Assembly (NCBI GenBank): GCA_964506685.1
Contig: CAZDMQ010000006.1
Span: 15,339-79,338, forward strand
Direction of reading: 5' to 3'
DNA: 64,000 bases
Origin: UBA5336 sp964506685
GTDB taxonomy: Bacteria; Pseudomonadota; Alphaproteobacteria; Caulobacterales; Hyphomonadaceae
Each line of letters starts with the position of its first letter. Position 1 is the stretch's first letter. Both the position numbers and the translations under genes were made by a program. This document shows positions 16,307-27,400 of this stretch, piece after piece. The notes under the pieces were generated by a model that was not told the DNA's origin, made no database searches, and worked only from the letters and a program-made list of their open reading frames with translations.

Positions 16307-16720
16307 ATGACAAAGCGCAAGACTTTTGAAGCGGAGCCGTCGCCATCGCGCACGTTGGCGGTCATGGTGTGCTCGACTGCAGGCACCATTGTGGCCGTGA
16401 AAGGCCTGCCCGGCAGCAGTTGCGAAACGTGGACCACGCGCCTGCCGGGCAAGGCCCTGGCCGGGTTCTGGCGCGCCGAGCCCGATGGCTGTGTAACCGA
16501 GCTTATCGAGTTGCTCATAAGCGAGTCCCGTCCCGGCATCGTCGACGTTCCCACCTATCCCGGCTTCGATGGTCCGGAGGACCTCCGGCTGCACCTGCGG
16601 CCGATCCGGCTGCGCGATGGGAACACCGCCTGTATTGTCGTCACGGTTCTTGCCGCACCGAAGGCCGTCCGTGGCGAACGAGGGCAGGCCGATGACATGC
16701 CTGACCAACTGCAGGACTGA
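16307..16720 (+). CDS. Small cytosolic protein of unknown function
   Basis: A 137-residue protein I do not recognise. No signal peptide or membrane helix is visible. The pattern SRTLAVMVCSTAGTIVAVKGLPGSSCETW followed by short strand/helix alternation ending LRLHLRPIRLRDGNTACIVVTVL could suit a PAS-like sensory fold, but this is only a suggestion. Three cysteines are spread over the chain. It lies divergent to an XRE regulator and 71 bases before a membrane protein on the same strand, so the two may be one unit. Codon use and GC content look native. Confidence 0.55.
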   Translation: MTKRKTFEAEPSPSRTLAVMVCSTAGTIVAVKGLPGSSCETWTTRLPGKALAGFWRAEPDGCVTELIELLISESRPGIVDVPTYPGFDGPEDLRLHLRPIRLRDGNTACIVVTVLAAPKAVRGERGQADDMPDQLQD

Positions 16721-16791
16721 AGCGGCGGGCGAGAACCGATCGCCGCTTGCCGGCTCTGGCCAACCCCCACATGGACGAATAAAGGGCGGGA

Positions 16792-17514
16792 ATGCGCCGT
16801 CTCATGATATGGATCCCCGTCTACGGCCTCGTCGCCATCGTGCTCCCGCGGCATGCGGGCTTCGAGCGCCTTGTGGAACCGCTGCTGCGGGTGCCGCCGG
16901 GTATCGTCATGGCCATTGTGGGGCCCAGCCTGATCGCCTCGGTCGTCCTGATCTGGCTGTTCCGGCGAGAACCTGATGGCTGGATGTTCCGGTATCCCGG
17001 CTGGCACATGCCGATCCTCTTTGCCGGCCTCATCGGCATTGCCTTTTCCAGTGCACTGGATGTGCTCGACTACCTGTCGGGCGGCGCTCCCAATCTCGTG
17101 TATCTTTTCCTTATTCCCCTCGCCTTCATGGTCGCCGAAGCCGTTGCCGGCGCAATCGAGCGGCGGCTGACCGAAGGCCCGCTGGGCGCGATGGAGACTG
17201 ACGAGCCACGCGGCTTCGAACGCCATGAACTGGACGAGGAACTTCGCCGCGCGCAGGCCGGCGCGGGAACAAGCTTTCTCTCCGAAAGCCGGGCACGGGC
17301 ATTCCTGGAACATGCCCGCAGCAAGGGTGTCGTGATCACGGTCCTTGAAGTCTGGCACGTGGAAGGCGACAGCGCCCGGCTCCGGCCCGATCTGAGCGTT
17401 ACACGCAAGGATGTGAAGATGCTGCCGGCCGAGCTGACCAACGACCTGATTTCTGCCCGCCTGAACAAGGCGTTCAGCGAAGCCCGCGAGCATGTCTTTG
17501 TCCTGGCGACGTGA
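16792..17514 (+). CDS. Four-helix membrane protein of unknown function
   Basis: A 240-residue protein with about four hydrophobic segments in the first half (near 4-20, 37-57, 70-92 and 100-120), then a charged cytosolic tail (from AIERRLTEGPLGAME) with a helical part (ELDEELRRAQAG) and a strand-rich end (GVVITVLEVWHVEGD). I do not recognise the family. The ATG at 16792 has a GGG-rich upstream sequence. It probably shares the promoter of the gene at 16307. A membrane sensor or accessory protein is possible but not supported by any motif. Confidence 0.55.
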   Translation: MRRLMIWIPVYGLVAIVLPRHAGFERLVEPLLRVPPGIVMAIVGPSLIASVVLIWLFRREPDGWMFRYPGWHMPILFAGLIGIAFSSALDVLDYLSGGAPNLVYLFLIPLAFMVAEAVAGAIERRLTEGPLGAMETDEPRGFERHELDEELRRAQAGAGTSFLSESRARAFLEHARSKGVVITVLEVWHVEGDSARLRPDLSVTRKDVKMLPAELTNDLISARLNKAFSEAREHVFVLAT

Positions 17515-17550
17515 CGCTGAACGGCGACACTCACGCAGGGATCCGGATCA

Positions 17551-17581
17551 TGAAAATTTCTATACCCAAGCTTCCTATAAT
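17551..17581 (+). promoter_or_regulatory. Promoter candidate for katG
   Basis: A short AT-rich patch contains a perfect TATAAT at 17576-17581, about 75 bases before the katG start, with a poor -35 element (TGAAAA, 17551-17556) upstream. A weak -35 with a strong -10 would suit an activator-dependent promoter such as one controlled by OxyR, but I cannot see a clean OxyR site. Confidence 0.35.
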
Positions 17582-17656
17582 TGATTGGATTTATACTTCC
17601 CCCTGAGGCACCCTGCCGGAAGTGACCCAAGCGTTTCATAACCGACGGAGGAAGAC

Positions 17657-19843
<2,187 letters not shown>

Positions 19844-19865
19844 TTGAACCCGCTGATCTGGCACC

Positions 19866-19900
19866 GCGGCGCTCCGGGAAACCGGGGCGCCGCTTCATTT
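19866..19900 (+). terminator. Intrinsic terminator of katG
   Basis: A 12-base-pair GC-rich stem (GCGGCGCTCCGG with CCGGGGCGCCGC, one G-T wobble) closed by a GAAA tetraloop is followed by TTCATTT, 23 bases after the katG stop. It is the clearest factor-independent terminator in the window. Confidence 0.85.
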
Positions 19901-19919
19901 GCAGTCCGGCTGGGCGGCG

Positions 19920-20411
19920 TCAGAACATGCCCATGGACAAGCCGGTCGCCAGGGCTGCGCCCAGCATACGGCAGCGCTCAAGTTCGGCGTCGGGGATGGT
20001 CTTCTCGGCCAGGATCTCCGCTTCGGTCTGCGCATGGGTGCAGATGACAAGCGGCGGCTGCACCACCCTGAGGCGCCAGCCAGTGGCGATGCGGGCGAGC
20101 TGGCGGGCGGCATTCTCGCCATCCGAACCGGCGCAGATCATCTGCGCATAGGGCCGGCCTTCGGCCTTGCCGAGCACAAGATAATAGCAGCGATCGAAGA
20201 AAGCCTTCATCTCGCCGGACAGGGCGGCGAGGTTCTCCGGCGCGGCGAACAGGTACCCCTCGGCGGCCAGCACGTCATCCGGGCCGGCCTCCTCCGCCAT
20301 CAGGATGCGGACATTGGCCTCGCCCTCCGCCAAGGCCGCCCGGCAGGCCGCTTCGGCCATCTGCCGGCTGCCGCCTGTGCGCGAATGGTAGACGATCAGC
20401 AGGGTCTTCAT
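19920..20411 (-). CDS. Flavodoxin-like NAD(P)H-dependent reductase family protein
   Basis: A 163-residue flavodoxin-fold protein. KTLLIVYHSRTGGSRQMAEA is the FMN phosphate-binding loop, and YLFAAPENLAALSGEMKAFFDRCYY matches the second flavin loop of the NADPH-dependent FMN reductase/flavodoxin group. It is short for a dedicated quinone reductase. It is the downstream neighbour of the SDR gene on the minus strand, 89 bases apart, so co-transcription is uncertain. The physiological electron partner is unknown. Confidence 0.8.
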   Translation of the reverse strand: MKTLLIVYHSRTGGSRQMAEAACRAALAEGEANVRILMAEEAGPDDVLAAEGYLFAAPENLAALSGEMKAFFDRCYYLVLGKAEGRPYAQMICAGSDGENAARQLARIATGWRLRVVQPPLVICTHAQTEAEILAEKTIPDAELERCRMLGAALATGLSMGMF

Positions 20412-20500
20412 TCAGCTCGTCCAGGCTGGCAACAACCAAAGGTAGGACACCCCACCGCATGCTGTCAGGTCGCCGCCGCCAAGGCCGCTCAGACCCTGCC

Positions 20501-21283
20501 TTAGCGCGGTGCCATACGGATGGCGCCGTCGAGGCGGACGTCCTCGCCGTTGAAATAGCCGTTGCGGCACATTTCCACGGCAAGCGATGCATATTCTTCC
20601 GGATTGCCCAGCCGGGCCGGATGCGGCACCTGCGCGCCGAGGGCCTGCTTGACATTGTCAGGCGCCCCCTGGAGCAGGGGTGTATCGAAAATGCCGGGAA
20701 GGATGGTGTTCACGCGGATCAGTTCGCGCGAGAGATCGCGGGCAATCGGAAGGGTCATGCCGACCACCCCGCCCTTCGAGGCGGAATAGGCGGCTTGCCC
20801 GATCTGGCCATCCTCGGCCGCAACCGATGCAGTGTTGACGATCGCGCCGCGTTCGCCATCCACCGGGTCCAGTGTCAGCATGCCGGCAGCAGACTTCGCG
20901 ATGCAGCGAAAGGTCCCCACAAGGTTGATCTGGATGATGAGATCGAACTTGTCGATCGGGAAATGCTTGATCTCGCCAGACTCCCTGTCCCGGCTCGCCG
21001 TCTTGATCGCGTTGCCGGTCCCGGCGCAGTTCACGAGGATACGCTCTTGCCCGATGGCCTCCCGGGACTTGGCGAAGGCGGCATCGACGCTGGACTCGTC
21101 TGTGACATTGCACTGGCAGAACACACCGCCCAGTTCGGCAGCAAGCGCTTCGCCCTTCTCGGCATTTAGGTCGAACAAGGCAACCTTGACGCCATGTTCC
21201 CTGGCAAGCTTCGTTGCAGTTGCCGCGCCAAGGCCCGACGCGCCGCCCGTGATCACCGCTGATACGCCTGAATTCAGTTGCAT
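20501..21283 (-). CDS. Short-chain dehydrogenase, 3-hydroxyacyl-CoA dehydrogenase type 2-like
   Basis: A 260-residue NAD-dependent SDR resembling mammalian HSD17B10, which oxidises 3-hydroxyacyl-CoA or 2-methyl-3-hydroxybutyryl-CoA in fatty acid and isoleucine breakdown. The cofactor motif TGGASGLGAATA is at residues 12-23, NCAG follows, and the catalytic Ser-Tyr-Lys set appears as NTASVAAEDGQIGQAAYSASKGG. The C-terminal EDVRLDGAIRMAPR is typical of this subgroup. The substrate is inferred from resemblance. It is divergent from the DUF1232 gene. Confidence 0.85.
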   Translation of the reverse strand: MQLNSGVSAVITGGASGLGAATATKLAREHGVKVALFDLNAEKGEALAAELGGVFCQCNVTDESSVDAAFAKSREAIGQERILVNCAGTGNAIKTASRDRESGEIKHFPIDKFDLIIQINLVGTFRCIAKSAAGMLTLDPVDGERGAIVNTASVAAEDGQIGQAAYSASKGGVVGMTLPIARDLSRELIRVNTILPGIFDTPLLQGAPDNVKQALGAQVPHPARLGNPEEYASLAVEMCRNGYFNGEDVRLDGAIRMAPR

Positions 21284-21347
21284 GGCCTTTGCTCCCTTGA
21301 AGTTGGCTTTGTGGCAATCGATCTACAGCCTATGATCCTCCGGGCCA

Positions 21348-21767
21348 ATGACTGACGTGGCGGCAATGGACAAGCACCCTCTGACGGACCAGCCAGCCGG
21401 CTCGCAGGCGCGCCAGGTTCTGCCGATCCCAACCGAACAGGCCGAACGCACAACGCGCCGGCGCTTCGTCCCGAAGCTGCTGAAGGTTGCCGCCCGCATC
21501 CCCTTTGCCGACGACCTGGCGGCCGCCTATTTCGCAGCCATTGATCCGGCAACGCCGCGCAAGGCGAAGATGGTGCTGTTCGCGGCGCTGGCCTATTTCG
21601 TGATCCCTACCGATGCCCTTCCGGACGTCGTGGCCGGTTTCGGCTTCACCGATGATGCGACCGTGCTGGCCACCGCCATTGGCGTGGTGGGCGCCCACAT
21701 AAGGGAACCCCACCGACGCGCCGCCCGGCGCCTTCTCGGCCTGCCGGAACCACCGACAGGGGGCTGA
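21348..21767 (+). CDS. DUF1232 (YkvA-like) membrane protein
   Basis: A 139-residue protein whose C-terminal half is a YkvA/DUF1232 domain: MVLFAALAYFVIPTDALPDVVAGFGFTDDATVLATAI, with the family motif of an aromatic residue, IPTD and LPDV. It is probably a small inner-membrane protein with one or two helices; function is not known for the family. It starts 64 bases from the divergent SDR gene, so the two likely share a promoter region. Confidence 0.8.
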   Translation: MTDVAAMDKHPLTDQPAGSQARQVLPIPTEQAERTTRRRFVPKLLKVAARIPFADDLAAAYFAAIDPATPRKAKMVLFAALAYFVIPTDALPDVVAGFGFTDDATVLATAIGVVGAHIREPHRRAARRLLGLPEPPTGG

Positions 21768-22105
21768 AGCACCGGCCCTTCGCCTCACGCCAGACCGTCG
21801 CCTCAAGTCCTTGTTTTGGAAAACTCTCTACTCGAAAATGAACTCCGTTTGCTCCGAATCCGTTTCAGCGAACGAGGTCGCGACCCGGACTTGGGCTTCT
21901 GGAAGTGCGTGGACACACCCTGTTGCTTGTCGCCGCCCCACACAGACCGATCAGACGCGCAATCGCCCTGCGCCGCCTTTGAATGGACCCGTCAGGGCGT
22001 TTAAGCCTTTGCTAACCCGATCTTCGTATTCTATTAATAATTGAGAGTTTCCTCTCACAATACGAGTGAGTTGAGCCGATCCATGCAGGAACGAGGTGAA
22101 ACCCC
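21768..22105. other. 338-base intergenic region
   Basis: Between the DUF1232 gene and the nuclease gene I see no well-supported gene. A 62-codon TTG-initiated frame (21816-22004) has no ribosome site. Towards the nuclease the sequence becomes AT-rich and carries a nested inverted repeat (22024-22065) around a TATTAAT-like -10 element. Confidence 0.55.
22024..22065. promoter_or_regulatory. Nested inverted repeat upstream of the nuclease gene
   Basis: An inner perfect repeat, TGAGAG and CTCTCA around TTTC (22042-22057), lies within an outer perfect repeat, TCGTATT and AATACGA (22024-22030 and 22059-22065). The outer arms are unevenly spaced, so it is not one simple hairpin. It overlaps the AT-rich probable promoter about 40 bases before the nuclease start and may be an operator or a leader structure. 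Confidence 0.4.
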
Positions 22106-22582
22106 ATGAAAGCCATGCTCACGAGCCTGCTCGCCTGCCTCTGCTGTGTGCCGGCGACCCTTGCAGAGGGCGCCCTGCCCGGCCCGATCCCGGCGGACGT
22201 GGTCCGCGTCGTCGACGGCGATACCATCAAGGTGCGTGCCCGGATCTGGGTCGACCAGTCGGTCGAAGTGTCGGTCCGGCTGGCCGGCATCGATGCCCCC
22301 GAAATCTTCCGCCCCAAATGCGATGCCGAAAAGGAGCCGGCCCGTGCCGCCAAGGCCGCGATCGTGGCGCAGGTCGGCAACACCGTGCAGTTGCGCGATG
22401 TTCGTAACGGCAAGTATGCCGGCCGGGTGGTCGCCGACGCGATCCTTTCAGATGGCGAAAGCCTTTCCGCCCGCTTGCTTGCGCAGGGCCATGCCATTCC
22501 CGATGGCGCGGAGAAACCCTGGTGTCAGCCCGCGCCTGAGCAGCCAGCCTGGGCCTCGCTGATGCCGTTTTCCCATGACTGA
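22106..22582 (+). CDS. Secreted thermonuclease-family (SNase-like) protein
   Basis: A 158-residue protein with a Sec signal peptide (residues 1-20, ending ATLAEG). The nuclease domain begins VVRVVDGDTIKVRARIW and includes VSVRLAGIDAPEI, matching the metal-binding Asp and phosphate-binding Arg of staphylococcal-type nucleases; GKYAGRVVADAI supplies the second catalytic region. It should degrade nucleic acids in the periplasm or outside the cell. It is followed after 18 bases by the phosphopantetheinyl transferase, but no functional link is evident. Confidence 0.82.
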   Translation: MKAMLTSLLACLCCVPATLAEGALPGPIPADVVRVVDGDTIKVRARIWVDQSVEVSVRLAGIDAPEIFRPKCDAEKEPARAAKAAIVAQVGNTVQLRDVRNGKYAGRVVADAILSDGESLSARLLAQGHAIPDGAEKPWCQPAPEQPAWASLMPFSHD

Positions 22583-22600
22583 GGCCAGACGGCCCTGGTC

Positions 22601-23317
22601 GTGAGCCTGAAGGTTTGGACCCTCGATCCGGCGCGATTGCGTGGTCCTGCTTGCCTCGAAGCCTTGCGCAAGCGGCTCGGCCGGGATGAACGCGAGCGCG
22701 CGGACCGGTTCCGGCGGACTGCCGACCGGGAAATGTTCATCGCAGCCCACGCGCTCCTGCGAGCCGCACTCGCGCGCGAAACCCGGCATCGGATGGAGAG
22801 CCTGCAGTTCGAGCGGGAAACGTATGGCCGGCCATTGCTGACGGCCATGCAGCAGCCGGACCCGCCGGTCACCTTCTCTCTCAGTCACACACCGGGGTGC
22901 GCCGCCGTTGCACTCTCGCGCACCGGACCGGTTGGTATCGACGTGGAAGCGGCGACGCGCCTGGCAAGCGATCCGGCAGGATTCGCGGCACAGTGGTTCC
23001 ACCCGAATGAAGTGCGCGAGGTTGAACAGGCCTCAGCGGCCGGGGCTGCGCAACTGGCGGTGTCCCTCTGGTGCCTGAAGGAAGCCTATGGCAAGGCGCT
23101 TGGGCTGGGATTGCGCGTGTCAACGAAGGCCAGCTGGTTTGCAATCGAGGGCCAGCGTGCGACCGCGATGGTTCTGCCTGGGGGGGCGTGCAGCAAGCGC
23201 TGGCGGTTCGCTCTGTTCGATCTGGCCAGCGGGCACCGGCTGGCGCTGGCAACCGAGGATGAAACCGGGACGGCTGTACCCTGCGATGGCGCGCAATTGC
23301 TGGAGCCCGGACCGTGA
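22601..23317 (+). CDS. 4'-phosphopantetheinyl transferase (Sfp type)
   Basis: A 238-residue enzyme that attaches the phosphopantetheine arm of CoA to acyl or peptidyl carrier proteins. The motifs are FSLSHTPGCAAVALS, GPVGIDVEAATR with the Mg-binding Asp and Glu, and SLWCLKEAYGKALGLGL with the family W-x-x-K-E-A. The two-domain length indicates the broad-specificity Sfp/Gsp/HetI group rather than AcpS. It starts with GTG at 22601. No polyketide or nonribosomal synthetase is nearby, so the target carrier protein is elsewhere. Confidence 0.88.
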   Translation: MSLKVWTLDPARLRGPACLEALRKRLGRDERERADRFRRTADREMFIAAHALLRAALARETRHRMESLQFERETYGRPLLTAMQQPDPPVTFSLSHTPGCAAVALSRTGPVGIDVEAATRLASDPAGFAAQWFHPNEVREVEQASAAGAAQLAVSLWCLKEAYGKALGLGLRVSTKASWFAIEGQRATAMVLPGGACSKRWRFALFDLASGHRLALATEDETGTAVPCDGAQLLEPGP

Positions 23318-23322
23318 CCGGC

Positions 23323-23607
23323 CTACGTGTCAGAAGGCGCGTCTGGCGGCGCCGATGCCTTCAGACTGAGGGCATGCAGGCCCGTCTCGAATTCCTCGCC
23401 GAGGACCAGGTGAATGGCCCGCTGCACCTGCACGCGGTTCAGCCCGCGGAAGGCTTCTGCGACGATTTCAACGTTGTAATGGGTCTCCCCGGTCGGCGAA
23501 GCACCTGCATGTCCCGCATGTTTGGCACTTTCGTCGCGGATCTCCAGTTCCACCGGACAAAAAGCCTCGGTCAAAGCCTCACGAATACGCTCCTGCCGGT
23601 TTGTCAA
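23323..23607 (-). CDS. bolA: BolA family protein
   Basis: A 94-residue protein with the BolA fold: LTNRQERIREALTEAFCPVELEIRDES, THYNVEIVAEAFRGLNRVQVQRAIHLVLGEEF and the end GLHALSLKASAP. BolA proteins partner with monothiol glutaredoxins in iron-sulfur handling and may act as regulators. I prefer TTG at 23607, which has GGGAGA six bases upstream, over GTG at 23631. It is divergent from the J-domain gene, an arrangement common in alphaproteobacteria, and its stop lies 5 bases from the end of the convergent phosphopantetheinyl transferase gene. Confidence 0.85.
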   Translation of the reverse strand: MTNRQERIREALTEAFCPVELEIRDESAKHAGHAGASPTGETHYNVEIVAEAFRGLNRVQVQRAIHLVLGEEFETGLHALSLKASAPPDAPSDT

Positions 23608-23646
23608 TTCTAGTCTCCCTCGCCGCTGCACTCTACAATCCCGCCT

Positions 23647-24264
23647 ATGGATGAGACGTTTTCATACCGTGTGAAGTTTACCGACATCCGGGTCAAACCC
23701 CCGGCTGCGGAAACGTCTCGCCGCAAGGCGAAGGAAACACGCCAGTGTGAACACGACGGCTGTGATCTTGCCGGCGAACACCGGGCGCCAAAGAAGAAGG
23801 GCCGGGGCCATCATCATTTCTGCAAGGCCCACGCGGCCGAATACAATCGGTCCTTCAACTTCTTCGAAGGCATGAGCGATGCCGAAATCGCCGCCTTCAA
23901 CGACCAGGCGCGCTACGATCACAAGAAGACCTGGCGCTTTGGCAGTGGACCGGTCGGCGCCGAGAATCCCCGCAAGATCCAGAATCCGAGGTTCTGGCGT
24001 GGCCGGGAAATGTTCGAGGACGGGGTCGAAGGCGAAGGCCGCGAGCGCGAGCGACGCAATGGCCGGACACCCCTGCAGGTGCGGGCGCTGAATGAACTCG
24101 ACCTCGAAAGCGATGCGACCGCCGAAGCCATCCGCGCGCGGTATGCGGAATATGTCCGCCGCTTCCATCCCGACAGTAACGGCGGAGATCGATCGAGCGA
24201 GCACAAGCTCGCCCGCGTCCTCCGCGCAGGCAAGACGCTCAAGGCGGCCGGGCTCATGAAATAG
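23647..24264 (+). CDS. J-domain (DnaJ-like) protein
   Basis: A 205-residue protein with a C-terminal J domain (about residues 145-205): LNELDLESDATAEAIRARYAEYVRRFHPDSNGGDR, with the essential HPD. The N-terminal region carries a cysteine/histidine cluster (CEHDGCDLAGEHRAP, then HHHFCKAHAAEYNRSFNFF) that may bind a metal. J domains stimulate DnaK ATPase; the client is not known. This protein adjoins bolA in many alphaproteobacteria, where cobS usually follows, but here an RND pump on the other strand follows. Confidence 0.87.
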   Translation: MDETFSYRVKFTDIRVKPPAAETSRRKAKETRQCEHDGCDLAGEHRAPKKKGRGHHHFCKAHAAEYNRSFNFFEGMSDAEIAAFNDQARYDHKKTWRFGSGPVGAENPRKIQNPRFWRGREMFEDGVEGEGRERERRNGRTPLQVRALNELDLESDATAEAIRARYAEYVRRFHPDSNGGDRSSEHKLARVLRAGKTLKAAGLMK

Positions 24265-24408
24265 GCTGCGCAGCCGGGGAAGCGGTCACCGGGTCGGCTG
24301 CGGGATTTCGGCCTGCCCAGATGATAATTGCTCTCCGGCGGCCATGAGGATTGTCGGCGACAAGCTGCGGCGTGTCCCCAGCCTGTCGACCCATGCCCTG
24401 TTCCGCCC

Positions 24409-27400
24409 CTATTCTGCGGCAGGGCGCACATCCTGACCGGGCGAGGCCGGCATGGACACCACACTTTCCGACAGCTCGTCTTCCGCGGGCACCTCTGCCG
24501 AACCGCGCCCCCTGCGAAGGCACCGGCGCAAAAACCGTCCGACCTTCTCCGGGACCGCCAGCCAGACCGGTGTCACCACCAACGCCATCAGCGTCGAGAA
24601 CCCCAGACCGAAGACCACGGCTGTTGCGAGCGGGACCCACCATTCCGCAGTCACCCCCCCATGACTGATCAAGCCTTCCCGAAAGTTGACGTTCAGCATG
24701 AACATCATGGGCAGCAAGCCACAGATCGTCGTCAGCGTCGTCAGGAGGATCGGGCGGATACGCTGAGCCGCTGCAGCAATCGCCGCCTCTTCTGCCGTTC
24801 GCCCCGCTTTCTGGAGCCGCTGGAAGGTGTCGATCAGAACGATGTTGTTGTTCACCACGATCCCGGCGAGCGCAACGATCCCGACACCGATCATGAGGAT
24901 GGAAATATAAGGCAGGTGAAGCTGGATCCCGATCAGGACGCCGGTCGTCGACAGGATGACGGCCGAGAGCGTCAGGATCACATGGAAGAAATTATTGAAC
25001 TCCCACAGGAGGATAATACCCATCAGGAAGAGCGACGCCAGTGCGGCAGACTGGAAGAACGCGTTGGCCTCGGCCGCATCCTCATCGGCGCCCTCGAAAC
25101 CGATCTCGACCGCCGGGTCCAGACTGGCCGTTGCGATCCAGTCGCGGATTTCCTGGACCTTGGCAGCGCCTGCGCCCTGTTCGGCGGCATTCGCACGAAC
25201 GAACATGGCCTGCTTGCCGTTGCGGCGTTCGATCTTGGTCACCTTCTGGGCCGGAACACGCGTGACGAACTGGGACAAGGGCACCTGCCCCTCGGGCGTC
25301 CCGATGCGCAGGCTGTCGAGCGCCTGGACGCTGCGTTCGCTCTCAGGCAGGCGGACACGGATGTCTATCTCGTCAAGGGCGTCATCTGGCCGGTAACGCC
25401 CCACCAGAATGCCGTTTGTGACAAGCTGGACCGCCGCACCGACTTCGGCAATATCGACACCGAACTTTCCGGCCTGGGCCCGGTCGACCTGCAGCCTGTA
25501 TTCGATGCCGGGCAGTGGTCGCGTATCCTCGATTTCGCGGAGCCCATCCATGCTGTCGAGGTGGTCGCGTACCTTGCCGGTCACCCGCATGAGCGCCTCA
25601 CGGTCACTGGACCGCAGCATGATCTGCACATCCTTGCCGACGGGCGGGCCCTGCTCGAGCTTCTGCACCTCGGTCCGCACGCCCGGCAGGGTGGCGAGAC
25701 GGTCGCGGATGGCCTTTTCGGTCTCGCGTCCGTCATAGCCGGCCTCACGGTCGGTGAAGTTGATGAGAATGCGTCCGACCGTGTCCTCCGGCGGCGGGCT
25801 CCCCCCACCGAAACTCAGCGTGCCGGTGTCCTGCGAACCGGACGTGGTCGACATGGACTCGATGCCGGGAAGATCGGCGAGGGCTGCGGCCGCCTCGCGA
25901 ACAATGACAAACTCCTCCGCCGCCGACAGGTTCCCGCGCGCCTGGACAAAGACGTACACCTGCTCTGGCTCGACATCGAGAAAGAGTTCCGACTTGTGCT
26001 CGGTATTGGCAAACCAGGTGAAAATGGCAAAAACGATGGCGCACGCACCGATCGTGACTAACCATGGCCGGGCGACCAGCGCCGATGTCGAACGGGCATA
26101 GGTCCCGAGCCAGCCCGGTGCATCGCGCGGGTCCGCGGCATCGCCCGAAACGGCGGCAAGTTCGCTCCCACCTTCCATCCGGGCCCGCCCCCCGATGACG
26201 GACCCCAGGACCGGCAGGAAGATCAGCGCCATCACCAGGGATGAAACGAGCACGAAGATCAGCGTGATCGGCAGGTAGGACATGAACTTGCCCACCATCG
26301 AATCCCAGAACAGGAACGGCAGGAACGCGGCCAGCGTTGTCGCACTCGATGCCACGATGGGCCAGAACATGCGTTTGGCTGCCAGTCCATAGGCCTCACG
26401 CCGGTCCAGACCCTCGGCCATCTTCCGGTCAGCATATTCGACAACGACAATCGCCCCGTCGACCAGGATACCGACGGCAATGACCATGCCGAACATCACC
26501 ATCATGTTGATCGTGTAGCCAAAGACCCCAAGCAACAGGAAGGCCATGACAAAGGAGCCCGGAATGGCCAGGCCCACCATCATGGCTGAGCGCAGGCCAA
26601 GCGCGGCGACGACAATGATCATGACGAGGATCACGGCGGTGGCAATCGAAGCCTGTAACTGGCCGAGCTGCTCCGCGATCATTTCCGACAGGTCGGAGGT
26701 GAGCTCGGCCTCTATCGTACCGGGCCAGGCGCGTTCATGCTCCTCGACAACGGCCCGGACGTTGGCCACCGTATCGAGGATATTTGCCCCAACACGCTTG
26801 ACGACCTGCAGCTGAACAGAGGGTTTGCCATTGAATTCGCTGTAGGCGGTGCGGTCCTTGAAGGTGCGCTGGATGGTGGCGACGTCGGCGAGCGTGATCA
26901 CCGCATCGCCAGCAGTCTTGACCGGAAGGCTGAACGCATCCTCGGCCGTCTTGATGAGGCCCGGGACCTTGATCGGGAACCGCCCCTCCTGCATGGCGAT
27001 GTTCCCGGCAGGGACAAGCCTGTTATTTGCCGACACCGTCTGCAGGATGTCCTGATAGGACAGGTTGTAGGTCTCAAGCTTGACCGGGTCCACAATGATT
27101 TCAAGGACTTCCTCGCGATCGCCGATGAGCCGCGCCTCGAGCACCCCGCCGAGACTTTCGAGTTCGTCCTGGAGGTCCCGCGTCACGGCGTAGAGACCCC
27201 GCTCGGGCGCTTCACCAAAGATGTTGATCACCAGAATCGGAAACAGCGAGGCATTGAGTTCGGTGATGACCGGTTCAAGCGCATCGGCCGGCAACTCCCG
27301 CCGGGCAAGGTCAACCGCCTCGCGTACATCAAGCAAGGCCTGGTCCTGATCGAACGTCACCTCGAATTCGACAACGATCTGGCCCGCCCCTTCCAGCCCG

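Noticed and set aside
21816..22004. A 62-codon TTG-initiated frame in the gap before the nuclease gene
   Set aside because: No ribosome site, no hydrophobic segment or domain, and a Cys/Pro-rich composition without a family match.
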